DNA of 64,000 bases, from positions 992,001 to 1,056,000 of the forward strand of contig NZ_BBJF01000004.1 in assembly GCF_000739735.1 (NCBI RefSeq), written 5' to 3'. This DNA is from Paraburkholderia ginsengisoli NBRC 100965 (GTDB lineage Bacteria; Pseudomonadota; Gammaproteobacteria; Burkholderiales; Burkholderiaceae). Shown here piece after piece: positions 7,359-15,686 of this stretch (position 1 is its first letter; each line of letters begins with the position of its first letter). Position numbers and translations under genes: made by a program. A model generated the notes under the pieces. That model ran no database searches, was not told where the DNA came from, and was given only the letters and a program-made list of their open reading frames with translations.

Positions 7359-10049
7359 TTACCCCTTCACGCCCGCTTCGCCGGCAGTCGGAATCTGCGG
7401 CGGGGTCGGCGCGGTGCCGGTCAACGGCGGTGCCGGACGCGGCTCGTGCGACACATCGCGCGCCACCGCGAGCGGCGCATGCGCGGCGGCCGACGCATGC
7501 GCCCCCCGCGACGCCGCTCCCGCCGCTCCCGTCTCGACCGGCTGATGTGCATGCACATGCGCGTCGGCGGGCACGATGACTCCGGTCATCTCGTCGTCCC
7601 GCAAAGGCTGCCCCTCGCTATCCTTCGACGACGTATAGACCCGCATCTGCGGGACCGGAATCTCGATCCCCGCTTCGTCCATCTTGCGTTTGAGCTGCAG
7701 ATTGAACGCGCGCGCCACGCTCCATTGCTGCAGCGGCCGCGTCTTGATCTGCCCTTTCACGACCATCCAGTTCGGATCGAAACGGTCGAGGCCCCACACC
7801 TCGATCGGTCCGAGCATTTCGCGCCGGTAACGGAAGTCGGCCATCAGATCGGCGCCGACTTCGCGAATCAGTTGCGTGATGTGATCGACGTCGGTGGAGA
7901 ACGCCATTCGCACTTCGAACACCGCATAGGCGAAGTCGCGCGACAGGTTCTTCACGATCTTGATCTGCGAGAACGGAATCGCGTGAATCGCGCCCTGGCC
8001 GTCGCGCAGACGCACGGTGCGGATCGACAGATGCTCGACGGTGCCCGCATGGCCGCCGTCCACGTCGATCCAGTCGCCCACCGAAATCGTATCTTCGATG
8101 ATGATGAACAGGCCCGTGATCAGGTCGGTCACGAGCGACTGCGCGCCGAAGCCGATCGCGAGACCGATCACGCCCGCGCCCGCCAGCAGCGGCGTGACGT
8201 TGATGCCGAGATTGGCCGCCGTGACGATGCCCGCGATCGTCATGATGGAGACGAGCAGCACGTTGCGCACGAGCGGCAGCATCGTGCGCGCGCGCATGCT
8301 CGGACTGCGTGACTTGTTGCGCGGTCCGCCCGGATTGAGCGCCTCGGTGATGGCGGTGTCGACGAGAATCCACAGCAGCCACGCGATGAACACGGTCGCG
8401 ACGATCGCCGTCACCGCATGCGCGATGCCGCGCGCGGCGACGTTCTTCTCGACCACCGCCGCAAGCGACACGCCCCACAAACGCGCCGCGAGTTCGAAGA
8501 AGAACAGCCAGATGAAGAGCGTCGACAGCGTGCCGAAAAAGCGCAGCAGCCGGGTCAGATACGGCGAGCGGCGCCGGGCCCGCGCGCTGCGCGGCCGCGT
8601 CATGCGCAGCACGATCGCCGACAGGAAAAACGCCAGCACCAGCAACAGCGCGGTCACCACCGAAATCTGCAGCACGTTTTCGCTGGAACCCGAGCCGCCG
8701 AGTGTCGCCACCACCGACGCCGTCGCCAGCACCAGCACGGGCACGTGCCAGAGCGCGGCAAGCACGTCGAATGCATCGGTCGCGGCCTTGTGATGATTGC
8801 GCTGCTCGTACGGCCGGTTGCGAATCAGATGCGCGACCGGCCGGCGAAACGCGAGCGCGAAATAGCCGGTCAGCACCGCGGCCGTCATGTTGGCAGCCGT
8901 CGAGATCAACGCCGCGAGGTTCGAGCCGAGCTGATGCGCGACGTCGTAATTGACGGCCGCGTCGCCGAGCGCGCCGCACACGCCGACCGCGAACAGCAAA
9001 CGCCGCGCGTGATCGATCAGCAGACGCACCGCGATGCGCCGATGCCCCGAGCCGAACAGCGAGAACATGATCAGACAGATCGCCGAAAACACCGCGCCCG
9101 CGACGATCGCATAGGCCACCACCATGCCGAGCGTGCGGCCGAGCGCATCGGGCATCGCGCGCACGAACAGCAGCGCCGCGACGAACGCGATGATCCACGG
9201 ACCGACACGGCGCAGCGCGAAAATCAGCAGCTCGCGCGTGGTCGGATTCGGATGCAGCTCCATCACGACGCCGAACCGACGGTACAACCGGTGTTGCAGA
9301 TAGATCAGCGCACCGGCGCAGGCACCCCAGCCGGCGAGCATCGCGAGCATCGAGAACAGCACGCGGCCGAAGCTCTCGCGCCCCTGCCCCGAGATGATCG
9401 TGTACAGCTCGTTGCCGGCCGCATTGAAGCGGCCGCCCCAATAGCGCACCGGCGTGCGGCCCTGATGCACGTCGGCTTCGAACGACGCGATGCCCGACGC
9501 GATCGCGCCCAGCAGGCCGGGGCTCGGTTGCGCGGGCGCGGGCGGCGCGACGTTCTGCGAGACGTCGCGCAGCTTTTTCAACTGGGTGACGAGCGCGGTG
9601 CGCTGGCGATCGTTGTCGAGCGTGGCGATCACGCTGTCGAGCGAGCGCGCCAGTTCCGCCTGGCTCGCCGGTGACGGCGCGGACGCCGCGTCCGGGGCCG
9701 AAGCGCCCGATGCGGCGGGTGCGGGCGTCGCCGTTGCGCTATTGATCAGGCTCTGCAAGGCCGGGATGACGGGCGTGCTGGTGGGCGCGCCGGCGGCTTG
9801 GGCAGAGGTCGGCAGCCCGACGGCGCAGAGGATCAGCGCGACGCACATCGCGGCGGCCCATGTGCCGAACCATGCGGCGATGCGCGTGCGCGGCCTCCGC
9901 GACAAAGCGGAGCGCGCAGTCAGGCCCACACCGGCGTGCGCGCCGGAGGCGGTCGGGTCGGAGAAAAAATGAAGGACGGCGCGAGTCGCCGGCTGCCCGC
10001 CGGGGGACGGCGTAGCCTCGGCCTCACGCCGCAACGGGCATGACTGCAT
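7359..10049 (-). CDS. large MscS-family mechanosensitive channel (YbiO-like)
   Basis: An 896-residue protein. A hydrophobic segment ending in TSAQAAG (about residues 60-88) looks like a signal peptide, so the true start may lie downstream of the ATG at 10049; the first 45 residues look non-coding in character. A periplasmic Ala/Pro/Ser-rich linker and about ten membrane segments follow. The MscS pore and beta domain is at about 610-840, with LAGAGVIGLAIGFGAQSLV for the pore helix and GDWIDVDGGHAGTVEHLSIR for the beta domain. Length and layout match the YbiO-type subfamily, which relieves osmotic down-shock. A Gly/Ala/His-rich tail follows. It is convergent with the dioxygenase gene. Confidence 0.9.
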   Translation of the reverse strand: MQSCPLRREAEATPSPGGQPATRAVLHFFSDPTASGAHAGVGLTARSALSRRPRTRIAAWFGTWAAAMCVALILCAVGLPTSAQAAGAPTSTPVIPALQSLINSATATPAPAASGASAPDAASAPSPASQAELARSLDSVIATLDNDRQRTALVTQLKKLRDVSQNVAPPAPAQPSPGLLGAIASGIASFEADVHQGRTPVRYWGGRFNAAGNELYTIISGQGRESFGRVLFSMLAMLAGWGACAGALIYLQHRLYRRFGVVMELHPNPTTRELLIFALRRVGPWIIAFVAALLFVRAMPDALGRTLGMVVAYAIVAGAVFSAICLIMFSLFGSGHRRIAVRLLIDHARRLLFAVGVCGALGDAAVNYDVAHQLGSNLAALISTAANMTAAVLTGYFALAFRRPVAHLIRNRPYEQRNHHKAATDAFDVLAALWHVPVLVLATASVVATLGGSGSSENVLQISVVTALLLVLAFFLSAIVLRMTRPRSARARRRSPYLTRLLRFFGTLSTLFIWLFFFELAARLWGVSLAAVVEKNVAARGIAHAVTAIVATVFIAWLLWILVDTAITEALNPGGPRNKSRSPSMRARTMLPLVRNVLLVSIMTIAGIVTAANLGINVTPLLAGAGVIGLAIGFGAQSLVTDLITGLFIIIEDTISVGDWIDVDGGHAGTVEHLSIRTVRLRDGQGAIHAIPFSQIKIVKNLSRDFAYAVFEVRMAFSTDVDHITQLIREVGADLMADFRYRREMLGPIEVWGLDRFDPNWMVVKGQIKTRPLQQWSVARAFNLQLKRKMDEAGIEIPVPQMRVYTSSKDSEGQPLRDDEMTGVIVPADAHVHAHQPVETGAAGAASRGAHASAAAHAPLAVARDVSHEPRPAPPLTGTAPTPPQIPTAGEAGVKG

Positions 10050-10361
10050 GGCAATCCGTAGGAAAACGGGAGACGCCAGTGTAGCCGCAGTTTTGCCCGG
10101 CGCGCCCTAACATGCGTAACCGAATGTTAGGGCGCTTGCGTGGGGTTCGAAAGCGCAGCAGGGGCGAAGGTCGATGCTCCCCGCGCCGGCGTGTCTGAAT
10201 GTCGACGCTGGGCGGCGCTAGCTTTGCCGCGTGTCGGCCGGGCGTTGCCGCGTCGATGAGTAGCTGCCGTAGACGAGCGCGTCAAACACTCGCCTTCCCT
10301 GCGGTCACTGCAACAAACTATGCACGCCCACGCGGCGTGCCTTCGCCGGCCTCAGTCGACC
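10050..10361. other. gene-free stretch upstream of the MscS-type channel
   Basis: No convincing gene. The notable element is the 34-bp inverted repeat listed separately at 10102-10135. The rest is the likely promoter region of the channel and the 3' side of the NAD(P)-binding protein gene. Confidence 0.6.
10102..10135. repeat. 12-bp perfect inverted repeat, hairpin or operator
   Basis: GCGCCCTAACAT (10102-10113) and its exact complement (10124-10135) flank a 10-base loop. No T-tract follows on either strand, so it is not a typical intrinsic terminator. It sits about 53 bp upstream of the channel start, where it could act as an operator or as a 5'-leader hairpin. Confidence 0.6.
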
Positions 10362-11009
10362 TCAATAAGCGACCGTCGCGATCTGGCGCACGAACCGCCC
10401 CTGCTCCAGTTCATCGACGAACGCGATCGCATAGTCTTCGGCGGAAATGCGGCTGTTGCCCTCGGCGTCGGCGAGCAACGCGTTCGCGCCCGTGCGGAAC
10501 TTGCCGGTGCGCTCGCCCGGCGCGATCAGCGCGGCCGGTGCGAAGAACGTCCAGTCGAGGTCCGTCACGCTACGGTAGTACTCGAGTACGTCGCGATGCG
10601 CGAGCGCGATCGGCTTGTACGCGTCGGGAAAACCGTCCGTGTCGACCAGCTGCTTGCCCGGCGCAACCTCCAGCGAACCGGCACCGCCCACCACGACGAG
10701 GCGTTTCAGACCTGCCGCGCGCACGCCTTCGACGAGCGCGTGGGTCGCCTTCGTCAGCGTCGCGAGATCGTCTTGCGGCGGCGCGTACGCGCTCGCCACG
10801 ACGTCGTGGCCGCGCACCGCGACGCCGACGCTCGCGGCGTCGAGCAGATCGGCCTGCGCCGCGCTCAGATTCGCGACATCCGTCGGCACGCGCGCCGGAT
10901 TGCGTGCGAGCGCCGTCACGTGATGCCCACGGCCGGCCGCTTCCGCCGCGATCCGCGAGCCGATCATGCCGGTCGCACCGAACAACGCGATCTTCAGTTG
11001 CTTGCTCAT
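10362..11009 (-). CDS. NAD(P)-binding atypical SDR / NmrA-like protein (YwnB-like)
   Basis: A 215-residue Rossmann-fold protein. It begins MSKQLKIALFGATGMIGSRI, which contains the GxTGxxG dinucleotide-binding loop at about residues 10-16. Later segments (LKRLVVVGGAGSL, LDWTFFAPAALI) match atypical SDR/NAD(P)H-binding proteins. AGGAG precedes the ATG at 11009. It is downstream of an Rrf2 regulator on the same strand, a pairing also known from B. subtilis ywnA-ywnB. Its promoter region carries a palindrome repeated upstream of the regulator, so repression by that regulator is likely. The catalytic Tyr-Lys pair of classical SDRs is not evident. The substrate is unknown; a role in redox or electrophile stress is inference. 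Confidence 0.85.
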   Translation of the reverse strand: MSKQLKIALFGATGMIGSRIAAEAAGRGHHVTALARNPARVPTDVANLSAAQADLLDAASVGVAVRGHDVVASAYAPPQDDLATLTKATHALVEGVRAAGLKRLVVVGGAGSLEVAPGKQLVDTDGFPDAYKPIALAHRDVLEYYRSVTDLDWTFFAPAALIAPGERTGKFRTGANALLADAEGNSRISAEDYAIAFVDELEQGRFVRQIATVAY

Positions 11010-11031
11010 TTTCCTGCTCCTGTGATTTGCT

Positions 11032-11058
11032 TATATGTAACTATACCGATTACATATA
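11032..11058. promoter_or_regulatory. putative Rrf2-family operator, site 1
   Basis: Core TGTAAC-N7-ATTACA at 11036-11054, extended by TATA on both sides into a 27-bp palindrome. It lies about 25 bp upstream of the NAD(P)-binding protein start. The same 19-bp core, with the same seven-base spacer length, lies upstream of the adjacent Rrf2 regulator. Confidence 0.75.
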
Positions 11059-11064
11059 TCGCGT

Positions 11065-11086
11065 AAAAAAGAGGGGCGTGAGCCCC
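11065..11086 (-). terminator. intrinsic terminator of the Rrf2 regulator gene
   Basis: Read leftward, GGGGC-tcac-GCCCC is followed by T-C-TTTTTT. It lies between the regulator's stop (11156) and the operator of the next gene, so the two genes probably have separate promoters. Confidence 0.75.
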
Positions 11087-11155
11087 CGTCTGTTTTTCTC
11101 GGGCGCGTGTGCTGCCGTCGCCGCCCACGCCCCCTTCGATACTGCTCCATTGCCG

Positions 11156-11611
11156 TCATCCGTGCGCACGCCGCTTACGCTCACGTTGCTTCTCCGCGCG
11201 CACCACGTCCGCTGTGGCGTCGGCCAGCGTACGCGCGCCGAGCGACGCCTCCATTGCCTGCTGCGCCTCGTCGATGACGCCGCGCAGCACGCTTTGAATA
11301 TTGCGCCCGACCATGCACGCCGGATTCGGCTCCTCACGATGCAGCGCGAACAACTGCGCATCGTCCACCGCGCGATACACGTCGAGCAGCGTGATCTGGT
11401 CCGGCGTGCGAGCCAGCAGCGCGCCGCCGCCCGCGCCGAGTTGCGACCTGGTGAGGCCGGCCTCGGCCAGCATGGTCAGCAACCGCCGGATCAACGCGGG
11501 ATTCGTATTCACGCTGCCCGCGATCATCTCCGACGAAAGCGGCACGCCCTGCTGCAACGACAACAGCGCAAGTACGTGAACCGCAAAAGCAAACCGGCTA
11601 CTCGTATTCAC
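11156..11611 (-). CDS. Rrf2-family transcriptional regulator
   Basis: A 151-residue winged-helix regulator from a GTG at 11611 (NTSSRFAFAVHVLALLSLQ). A TTG at 11635 is in frame but only 3 bp from the operator, so it is unlikely to be the start. The HTH is SEMIAGSVNTNPALIRRLLTML with a downstream Rrf2 wing (GAGGGALLARTPDQITLLDVYRA). One Cys (ACMVG) is visible, where Fe-S Rrf2 proteins such as IscR have three, so an iron-sulfur cluster is not expected and thiol or electrophile sensing is possible. It lies beside its likely target, the NAD(P)-binding protein, and has its own copy of the palindromic operator. Confidence 0.9.
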   Translation of the reverse strand: MNTSSRFAFAVHVLALLSLQQGVPLSSEMIAGSVNTNPALIRRLLTMLAEAGLTRSQLGAGGGALLARTPDQITLLDVYRAVDDAQLFALHREEPNPACMVGRNIQSVLRGVIDEAQQAMEASLGARTLADATADVVRAEKQRERKRRAHG

Positions 11612-11637
11612 AGCGAACCCGTCCGGCGACCACAATG

Positions 11638-11656
11638 TGTAACCATAGTAATTACA
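11638..11656. promoter_or_regulatory. putative Rrf2-family operator, site 2
   Basis: TGTAAC-CATAGTA-ATTACA, identical in both half-sites and spacer length to the core at 11036-11054. It is 27 bp upstream of the regulator's GTG, consistent with autorepression. Confidence 0.75.
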
Positions 11657-11698
11657 TTTAACGCAGCCGTCAAATGGCTGAACGGACCGGAGCGCATG

Positions 11699-12169
11699 TC
11701 ACTTGTCCATCTGCTTTTGCGCGTCGACGGAATACGACGACGATGAAGCCGCCGCGCTCGTCGACGACGCCGAATTCTGCGCCGACCATTCCTGCAATTT
11801 TCGCCCCGCCGATTCGAGGCCCTGGCCGGTGAGCGACGCGGCCTTGCCGAGCTGGGCGTGGGTCGCGCTCGCCGCGCTTTGCAGATTGGCCTGCGCGCTG
11901 GAAGCGAGGTTGCTCGGGTCGATCCTGATCGACGGCGCGGATGCGGATTCGAGGTTCTGCTGGGCGGCAGACTTGGTCGCATCGACCTGTTGGCCGACGT
12001 AGCTCGCGGCCTGATCGAGCTTCTGGCCGGCGAGCTGGGCGGCGTCGTTGAGCTTGCCCGCAACCTGCCCCGCCGACGCATCGTTCTTCTGACACGCGGC
12101 CAGCGCGCCGAAGACAACGGTCACGACCGCCACGCGGCGCAGCAACGATGAATAGAGAGATGAAGTCAT
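11699..12169 (-). CDS. Ala/Ser/Gln-rich lipoprotein, unknown function
   Basis: A 156-residue protein from ATG 12169. The signal sequence RRVAVVTVVFGALAAC ends in a lipobox (LAAC), so the mature protein would be anchored by a lipidated Cys. The rest is helical and low in complexity, with recurring KLNDAAQLAGQKLDQAASYVG-like heptads resembling coiled-coil or apolipophorin-like lipoproteins. The frame is open further upstream to 12244 but the signal sequence favours the internal ATG. No Shine-Dalgarno is obvious. I do not recognise a specific family. Confidence 0.75.
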   Translation of the reverse strand: MTSSLYSSLLRRVAVVTVVFGALAACQKNDASAGQVAGKLNDAAQLAGQKLDQAASYVGQQVDATKSAAQQNLESASAPSIRIDPSNLASSAQANLQSAASATHAQLGKAASLTGQGLESAGRKLQEWSAQNSASSTSAAASSSSYSVDAQKQMDK

Positions 12170-12411
12170 ATTTGAGTGTGAGCCGCGTCGAGCGGCTTCC
12201 GCTTGCGAAAACGCGCTCATGATACGCCGTTGCGTCGCTCTCACTCGCGGCGGTCGCGAGGAAACGCGCTCGCGCCAGGCGGCACGCCATGCAAAGCGGG
12301 CGATTGCGCGCGCCGTCGCGGTTCTGTCAAACGCGTTGGGGTAGACTGCCTGAGCATCTATGACAGGCGAAATAGGTTCGCCGTGTTCCGTTGATCAACT
12401 GGAGGCATACG

Positions 12412-12993
12412 ATGGCGGCAAAGAAGATTCTGTTCCTGACCGGCGACTTCGCCGAGGACTATGAAACGATGGTGCCGTTTCAGGCACTGCAGGCGGTCGG
12501 CCATGTCGTCGACGCGGTCTGTCCGAACAAGAAAGCCGGCGATCGCATCAAGACCGCGATCCACGATTTCGAAGGCGACCAGACCTACACCGAAAAGCCC
12601 GGGCACCAGTTCACGCTGAACGCGTCGTTCGACGACGCCGATCCGCGCCAGTACGACGCGCTGGCGATCGCCGGCGGCCGCGCGCCGGAGTATCTGCGAC
12701 TCAATCCGAAGGTGATCGACGTCGTGCGGCAATTCGCCGAGGCGGGCAAGCCGATCGCCGCCGTCTGTCACGGCGCGCAACTGCTGGCAGCCGCCGACGT
12801 GATCCGCGGCAAGCGCATTTCCGCATACCCGGCCTGCGCGCCCGAAGTGAAACTGGCCGGCGGCGAATACGCCGACATTCCGGTTGACGCCGCGATCACC
12901 GACGCCAATTTCGTCACCGCTCCGGCATGGCCCGCGCATCCTGAATGGCTGCGTCAGTTCCTCGTGCTGCTCGGCACGCGCATCGAACTTTAA
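12412..12993 (+). CDS. DJ-1/PfpI-family protein
   Basis: A 193-residue protein from ATG 12412, with GGAGG at 12401-12405. It has the DJ-1/PfpI fold: [17 protein letters not shown] with the conserved acid near the N-terminus, [15 protein letters not shown], and the nucleophile elbow [10 protein letters not shown] with the reactive Cys at about residue 118. Relatives include the PfpI protease/YhbO group and glyoxalase III-like deglycases; substrate cannot be assigned from sequence alone. It is divergent from the lipoprotein gene. Confidence 0.9.
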   Translation: MAAKKILFLTGDFAEDYETMVPFQALQAVGHVVDAVCPNKKAGDRIKTAIHDFEGDQTYTEKPGHQFTLNASFDDADPRQYDALAIAGGRAPEYLRLNPKVIDVVRQFAEAGKPIAAVCHGAQLLAAADVIRGKRISAYPACAPEVKLAGGEYADIPVDAAITDANFVTAPAWPAHPEWLRQFLVLLGTRIEL

Positions 12994-13143
12994 GTCGCCG
13001 CCAGGCCAGACGGCGAGCGCCCTGCCAACGCGGCACCGGGCGTTCGCCGGGTCGAGGCAAAACATTTCGCAATTGAGATTCGTCCGATAGCTCGCAGCGT
13101 CAAACATTCCTATAGTCGCGGCTGACTTGGGAGTGCTTTTTCG

Positions 13144-13470
13144 ATGGAACTGATCGACTGGATCGTCATCCTCGCCATCACGTTGATGGCCATTGCTTTT
13201 TTCTGCGCGCGCTCGCCGGCTCACTGGTCGCGCGACAACCGCGCGCGACGCATAGCCGGCACGCGTCTGCTGGCGCAAGCCGCGTGTTCGATCTGGGCAG
13301 CCTTGTTGATCGGCGCGCGCGGCCTCTTCACCATCGACGGTTTTGCCGGCGTGCGTCCTTCGCCGCTGGAAATATTCACGGGCGTCGTCGTTCTGGTTGT
13401 TTGCGGCTGTTACTGGTCGATTCGCGGCAGCCAGTTGCTCAAACCGCGCCGCCTGTTCGCCGCGCATTGA
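13144..13470 (+). CDS. small membrane protein, unknown function
   Basis: A 108-residue protein with three predicted membrane segments: IDWIVILAITLMAIAFFCA, LLAQAACSIWAALLIGAR and LEIFTGVVVLVVCGCYWSI. Short basic loops lie between them. It has normal codon use for the region. It is convergent with the histidine kinase gene, 36 bp away. I do not recognise a family. Confidence 0.65.
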   Translation: MELIDWIVILAITLMAIAFFCARSPAHWSRDNRARRIAGTRLLAQAACSIWAALLIGARGLFTIDGFAGVRPSPLEIFTGVVVLVVCGCYWSIRGSQLLKPRRLFAAH

Positions 13471-13506
13471 GCGGCGTGCCGATTAGCCTGGATTAGCGCG
13501 GGCCGG

Positions 13507-15282
13507 TTACGGTGTGCCGATGCTGGGCGCGGCATCGGCGGGACGCGTAGCCGGGTTGCCACCCGCTCGTGCGGCGTCGCGGTCCTCGCGCTCTTTCCGT
13601 TCGCCCCGTTCCGTGCGCCGATCGCGCTCATCGCGCAGGGTCTGCAAACCCACCGCTCCCGACGCAACGAGCGTGCGGACGGCCGCTTCGTCGGACCGCA
13701 CACCGGCTTCGGGCAGCGACAGATAAAACGTCGTGCCCTGCCCCTCCTGCGATTCCGCCCACACGCGGCCGCCGTGCCGTTCCACCATCCGGCGCACCAG
13801 CGCGAGGCCGATGCCCTCGCCGGCCGTCGAGTTGCCATGCAGTCGCTGGAATGCGTTGAAGAGTCGCGGCAAAGCGACCGCCGGAATGCCCAGGCCGTTG
13901 TCGCGCACATAGAAGATGCGCAGTGAGTGCACGCCGGGCGGCGCGGGCGTCGTCCCGATTTCGATCCTGCCTTCGCGCGCCGGGTCCAGATAATTCACCG
14001 CGTTGCCCACGAGATTCGCGAACACCTGTTCGAGCGCGGTCGGGTCGCCCCACACCGCCGGCAACTCGCCGACGCTCACGCGAGCGCGCCGCGCCCGGAT
14101 CGAGCCTTGCATCGCATCGACCACGCGCTGCACGATGTCCTGCACGTCCACCTTCTGCCGGCGGTACTCGACACGACCGACACGCGACAACCGCAACAGC
14201 GCGTCGATGATGTGCGACGCGCGCAACACGGCCGTCTGCAGATAATGCAGCGCCTCGCCGATATCCTCGTCGACGACCCGTTCGATCCGCTGCCGGGGCG
14301 CGACGGCAAGCGACGACTCGCGCACCGCCGCGCGCAGTTCGTCGCCGGCGCGGATCAGCTCTTTCGAGAAGCCTTGCAGATTCACCAGCGGCGCGCGCAG
14401 ATCGTGCGACACGCTGTAGATGAACATTTCGTTTTCCTGGGTCTGCTGCCGCAAGCTCTCGTTGATCCGCGCAAGTTCGCCGGTGCGGCGCGTGAGATCC
14501 TCCTGGAAGCGCGCCTGAATGCGCTCGGCCTCGAGCAGGCGCCGGCTCGTCTCATGCAAGGTCAGGTCGAGTCGGGCGATTTCATCGCGGCCGCCGCCGG
14601 ACGGCGCCAGCGGTTCGTTGCCCGCGAGACGCCCGGCGTTGTCGGACAGCAGCGCGAGCCGCGCTCGCACACCGCGCGTGAACCACCAGATCGCCAGCGC
14701 CACGAACAGCAGCGAGCCGAACGCCGCCGCGACAATCAAGCTCTGCTGCCGCTCGCGCGCGACACTGGCGGCGTTCGAGCGCAACGCGTCGAGGCGGCGC
14801 TCTTCCGCCTGAAACGCGACGAGCTGCTGACGGAAGCGATCGAGCACGTCGGCCCTGGCCGGATCGCGCAGCCGGTCGAGAACCTCCTCGCGCCGGCCGG
14901 AGCGCAGCAGGTCCTGAATCCGGTCCGACCATTGGCGATACGCCTGCGCCGCCTGGCGCACCTGAACCACGCGCTCGACCTGCGCCGGATTGTCGGCGAC
15001 CAGCTCGGCCAGCCGATCGATGCCGCGGTCGACATCCATCCATACCGCAACCGGCGTGGCGAAACGCGTGTCGTTGGCGAGCATCGCGCCGCGCAGCGCG
15101 ACGGACTCGCCCAAAACCGGGTCGAGAATCGCGGCGCTCTGACGCAACACGTCTTCGCTATGGATGGCCCAGCGCTCCGCCAGCGCCGCGTCGGACTGCG
15201 CCTTGACCAAGCCGGACAGCAGCGCCAGTTCGAAGACGGCCGGAATCGCGATCAGCAACAGGCCTTTAGTGGTCAGTCTCAT
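13507..15282 (-). CDS. sensor histidine kinase with CHASE3 and HAMP domains
   Basis: A 591-residue membrane kinase. Membrane segment 1 (LLLIAIPAVFELALLSGLV), a periplasmic CHASE3-like helical sensor (about 35-170), membrane segment 2 (SLIVAAAFGSLLFVALAIWW), HAMP and coiled coil precede the kinase core. The H-box is YSVSHDLRAPL (His near residue 290), the N-box LVGNAVNYLDP (about 427), G1 DNGLGIP (about 458) and G2 GEGIGLALVRRM (about 485). All catalytic boxes are intact. The C-terminal 70 residues are Arg/Glu/Ala-rich. ATG 15282 is preferred because membrane segment 1 follows at once; GTG 15318 is the longer alternative. No receiver-domain protein lies nearby, so the partner is unknown. Confidence 0.92.
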   Translation of the reverse strand: MRLTTKGLLLIAIPAVFELALLSGLVKAQSDAALAERWAIHSEDVLRQSAAILDPVLGESVALRGAMLANDTRFATPVAVWMDVDRGIDRLAELVADNPAQVERVVQVRQAAQAYRQWSDRIQDLLRSGRREEVLDRLRDPARADVLDRFRQQLVAFQAEERRLDALRSNAASVARERQQSLIVAAAFGSLLFVALAIWWFTRGVRARLALLSDNAGRLAGNEPLAPSGGGRDEIARLDLTLHETSRRLLEAERIQARFQEDLTRRTGELARINESLRQQTQENEMFIYSVSHDLRAPLVNLQGFSKELIRAGDELRAAVRESSLAVAPRQRIERVVDEDIGEALHYLQTAVLRASHIIDALLRLSRVGRVEYRRQKVDVQDIVQRVVDAMQGSIRARRARVSVGELPAVWGDPTALEQVFANLVGNAVNYLDPAREGRIEIGTTPAPPGVHSLRIFYVRDNGLGIPAVALPRLFNAFQRLHGNSTAGEGIGLALVRRMVERHGGRVWAESQEGQGTTFYLSLPEAGVRSDEAAVRTLVASGAVGLQTLRDERDRRTERGERKEREDRDAARAGGNPATRPADAAPSIGTP

Positions 15283-15505
15283 GCGCGCATTGGAGGTCGT
15301 GGGCCGCAGATCATCCACGGGATCGGCACATTATGTCGGCGTTTGCGCGAAAGACAAAGATGGTCCGTCCCCACTGGCCCGCGCACATTGCCCAACGTGC
15401 TCGAACCGCAACAGAGGTCAACACGTCAGGATATCGAATGAAACTGTAATTAAAATCGAATATTTCGCCCTCATCTGGATCATTCCGATCGCGCGCGAAT
15501 TGGTA

Positions 15506-15522
15506 TGCACTTTATTTGTGCT
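15506..15522 (+). promoter_or_regulatory. NtrC-like enhancer site upstream of amt
   Basis: TGCACTTTATTTGTGCT fits the NtrC consensus TGCACY-N5-GGTGCW except for one base. It lies about 125 bp upstream of the sigma54 promoter, the usual distance for an NtrC enhancer. Confidence 0.6.
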
Positions 15523-15631
15523 TGCGCTGCCGGTCGCGGTGCAGCCGACGCACTGCGCCGACTCCGACGCCCCTGCTAACAAACCCACGCCGGTGCTGTA
15601 TTGCACCGCATCGACGCTTGCCGGCACAAGT

Positions 15632-15647
15632 TTGGCCCACTTCTTGC
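15632..15647 (+). promoter_or_regulatory. sigma54 promoter of amt
   Basis: TTGGCCCACTTCTTGC has the -24 GG and -12 GC with the required ten-base spacing (consensus TGGCAC-N5-TTGC). It is about 40 bp upstream of the amt ATG. The rest of the 368-bp gap from 15319 holds the NtrC-like site and no gene. Confidence 0.7.
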
Positions 15648-15686
15648 GTTCATTGCCCGCTTTTTTGGCATACGCGGGACACATCG

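Noticed and set aside
15590-15616. GGTGC-N6-GCACC near 15592-15616 as an NtrC site
   Set aside because: Half-sites are in the wrong order compared with the NtrC consensus. The site at 15506-15522 fits better.
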